Shown one piece after another: positions 5,989 through 6,912 of a stretch of 6,912 nt of DNA. Position numbers and translations under genes: made by a program. The notes beneath the pieces were generated by a model. That model had not been told where the DNA came from. It saw only the letters and a list, made by a program, of their open reading frames with translations, and searched no databases. How positions within the stretch are numbered: the first letter of the stretch is position 1; the number at the start of each line of letters is the position of its first letter. This stretch comes from JBBAFM01 sp041655415 (GTDB taxonomy: Bacteria; Bacillota; Clostridia; Peptostreptococcales; JAAYPU01): assembly GCA_964429195.1 (NCBI GenBank), contig CAYSBC010000079.1, forward strand, positions 1-6,912, written 5' to 3'.

Positions 5989-6585
5989 GTGATAATAATA
6001 GGATTAACAGGAGGTATTGCTTCCGGCAAATCAGCTGCAGTCCATTTTATCGAGGAACGAAATATCCCTGTAATTGATGCGGACAAATTGGCTAGAGAAA
6101 TAGTGGAAATTGGAAGTGATACCTTAAAGGACATTATCCATGTATTTGGAGAAGGCATTCTCAATGAAGATGGTTCCCTGAACAGAAAAAATTTAGCGGA
6201 TATTGTTTTTAGGGATGCATTTAAACTAAAAGAGTTAAATACTATTACTCATAGGAGAATTGGAATTTTAGTCAAGGATAAACTATCTGAATACGAAAAA
6301 GAAGGTGAAAAGATAGTGGTAATCGATGCTCCATTGCTTATTGAATCCGGTCTTTCAAAGCTTGTTGATATCATTTGGGTTATTGATGTGGATGTAAAAA
6401 CTCAGATAGAACGAGTTATGGAAAGAGATAGTGCAACGGAGGAAGAAGCTAAGAGCCGTATTTATTCTCAATTGCCTCGAGAGGAAAGAGTAAAATGGGC
6501 AGATATTGTGATCTATAATAATGAATCACTGGAAGAATTAAAAAAGAATATTTTTAAGCATTTAGATAATCTTGGAAAAATATAG
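5989..6585 (+). CDS. coaE: Dephospho-CoA kinase
   Basis: A 198-residue cytosolic enzyme for the last step of coenzyme A synthesis: ATP-dependent phosphorylation of the ribose 3'-hydroxyl of dephospho-CoA. The family features run in order: P-loop GLTGGIASGKS (5-15), the VIDADKLAREIV segment (29-39) carrying the catalytic Asp, an ITHRRI segment (86-91), VVIDAPLLIESGL (110-122) for dephospho-CoA binding, the LID helix pair with ERVMERD and SRIYSQLPREERVKWAD, and the terminal VIYNNESLEEL. One small oddity is ITHRR where many homologues have a proline after the histidine (THP/HHP). Length is normal. Initiation is at GTG. Placement directly after polA is common in Clostridia; Bacillus species usually have mutM in between. 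Probably cotranslated from the polA transcript. Confidence 0.98.
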   Translation: MIIIGLTGGIASGKSAAVHFIEERNIPVIDADKLAREIVEIGSDTLKDIIHVFGEGILNEDGSLNRKNLADIVFRDAFKLKELNTITHRRIGILVKDKLSEYEKEGEKIVVIDAPLLIESGLSKLVDIIWVIDVDVKTQIERVMERDSATEEEAKSRIYSQLPREERVKWADIVIYNNESLEELKKNIFKHLDNLGKI

Positions 6586-6604
6586 AGAACTGAAGGGAGA
6601 GCCC

Positions 6605-6912
6605 ATGAAGGTTAAAGCCTTTCTTTTGTTAGCTGTTATTGCAATAACACTCTTAGGTTGCAAGGACTCGGCAAATAATTTATTAGATGGTCAGATCATA
6701 AAAAACGATGAATCACAAGAAATTGTGAAGCATATTGCTGTACCCATTTTAAATTATAGAACCCTTAATCCAATCCTGAGCAAGGATGAATCTATCTTCC
6801 AAATGAATCACTTAATCTATGATAGTCTTATTGATATTGATGAGTCCCTCATTGCAGTTCCTTCTCTTGCAAAAAATTGGAAGTATTCCGATGATGGAAA
6901 GACACTTTTTCT
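6605..6912 (+). CDS. ABC transporter solute-binding lipoprotein (SBP_bac_5, peptide/nickel type), 5' part
   Basis: The first 102 codons of a gene that runs off the right edge. The protein starts with a lipoprotein signal peptide: MKVK, a hydrophobic core (5-17) and the lipobox LLGC with Cys19 as the lipidated residue, so it is anchored on the outer face of the membrane. After a polar linker the mature part shows the start of a family 5 binding protein (OppA/DppA/NikA type): the RTLNPILSKDESIFQMN region, LIYDSLIDID, and VPSLAKNWKYSDDGKTLF, which matches the usual A-x-x-W-x-x-S-D-D-G-x-T-x-x-F pattern. Such proteins capture oligopeptides, nickel complexes or similar solutes for an ABC permease, which may lie beyond the window. 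AAGGGAG (6593-6599) precedes the ATG, which sits 19 nt after coaE, so it is probably in the same transcript. The substrate cannot be assigned from the fragment. Confidence 0.9.
   Translation, partial: MKVKAFLLLAVIAITLLGCKDSANNLLDGQIIKNDESQEIVKHIAVPILNYRTLNPILSKDESIFQMNHLIYDSLIDIDESLIAVPSLAKNWKYSDDGKTLF

Noticed and set aside
5961..6164. Minus-strand open frame of 67 codons across the polA-coaE junction.
   Set aside because: It is antisense to the coaE P-loop region and to the coaE ribosome binding site, with no binding site of its own that I can see.

Overview
The window is an AT-rich chromosomal segment of a low-GC Gram-positive bacterium. The evidence is the strong GGAGG-type ribosome binding sites, TTG and GTG starts, TTGACA/TATAAT-like promoters, a DNA polymerase I whose proofreading domain has lost its catalytic residues, and a polA-coaE pair with no mutM between the genes. 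Together these fit an anaerobic clostridium (class Clostridia); the genus cannot be fixed from the sequence alone. Every gene I can support lies on the + strand, and the codon and base character looks uniform, with no sign of an insertion sequence, prophage or CRISPR array.

Layout. Bases 3-248 are the tail of an unrecognised gene that enters from the left edge. A spacer with a probable intrinsic terminator (315-340) follows. Next come a short Amidase_6-type cysteine hydrolase (410-913) and a CPBP/CAAX-type membrane metalloprotease (987-1664), the latter with its own strong extended -10 promoter. Then come an ECF sigma factor (1720-2301) and its zinc-finger, membrane-anchored anti-sigma factor (2339-3220). 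DNA polymerase I (polA, 3297-5969), dephospho-CoA kinase (coaE, 5989-6585) and the start of an oligopeptide/nickel-type ABC transporter binding lipoprotein (6605 to the right edge) complete the window.

How they work together. The sigma and anti-sigma genes form a classical envelope-signalling pair: the anti-sigma holds the sigma factor at the membrane through its cytoplasmic zinc-binding HxxxCxxC domain and projects about 190 residues outside. The CPBP protease lies directly upstream and belongs to the wider superfamily that includes PrsW, the protease that starts destruction of RsiW in Bacillus subtilis. A working hypothesis is that the protease-sigma-anti-sigma trio is one signalling cassette; this is inference from position and family. 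polA, coaE and the lipoprotein gene are closely spaced (19-nt gaps) and probably cotranscribed; a good sigma-A-type promoter sits just before polA. No terminator is visible between 1664 and the right edge, so readthrough from the sigma operon into polA is possible.

Novelty. Most of the window is ordinary chromosomal content. The points most worth a second look are the protease/ECF/anti-sigma arrangement, the unusual ectodomain of the anti-sigma factor, and the signal-peptide-less amidase.
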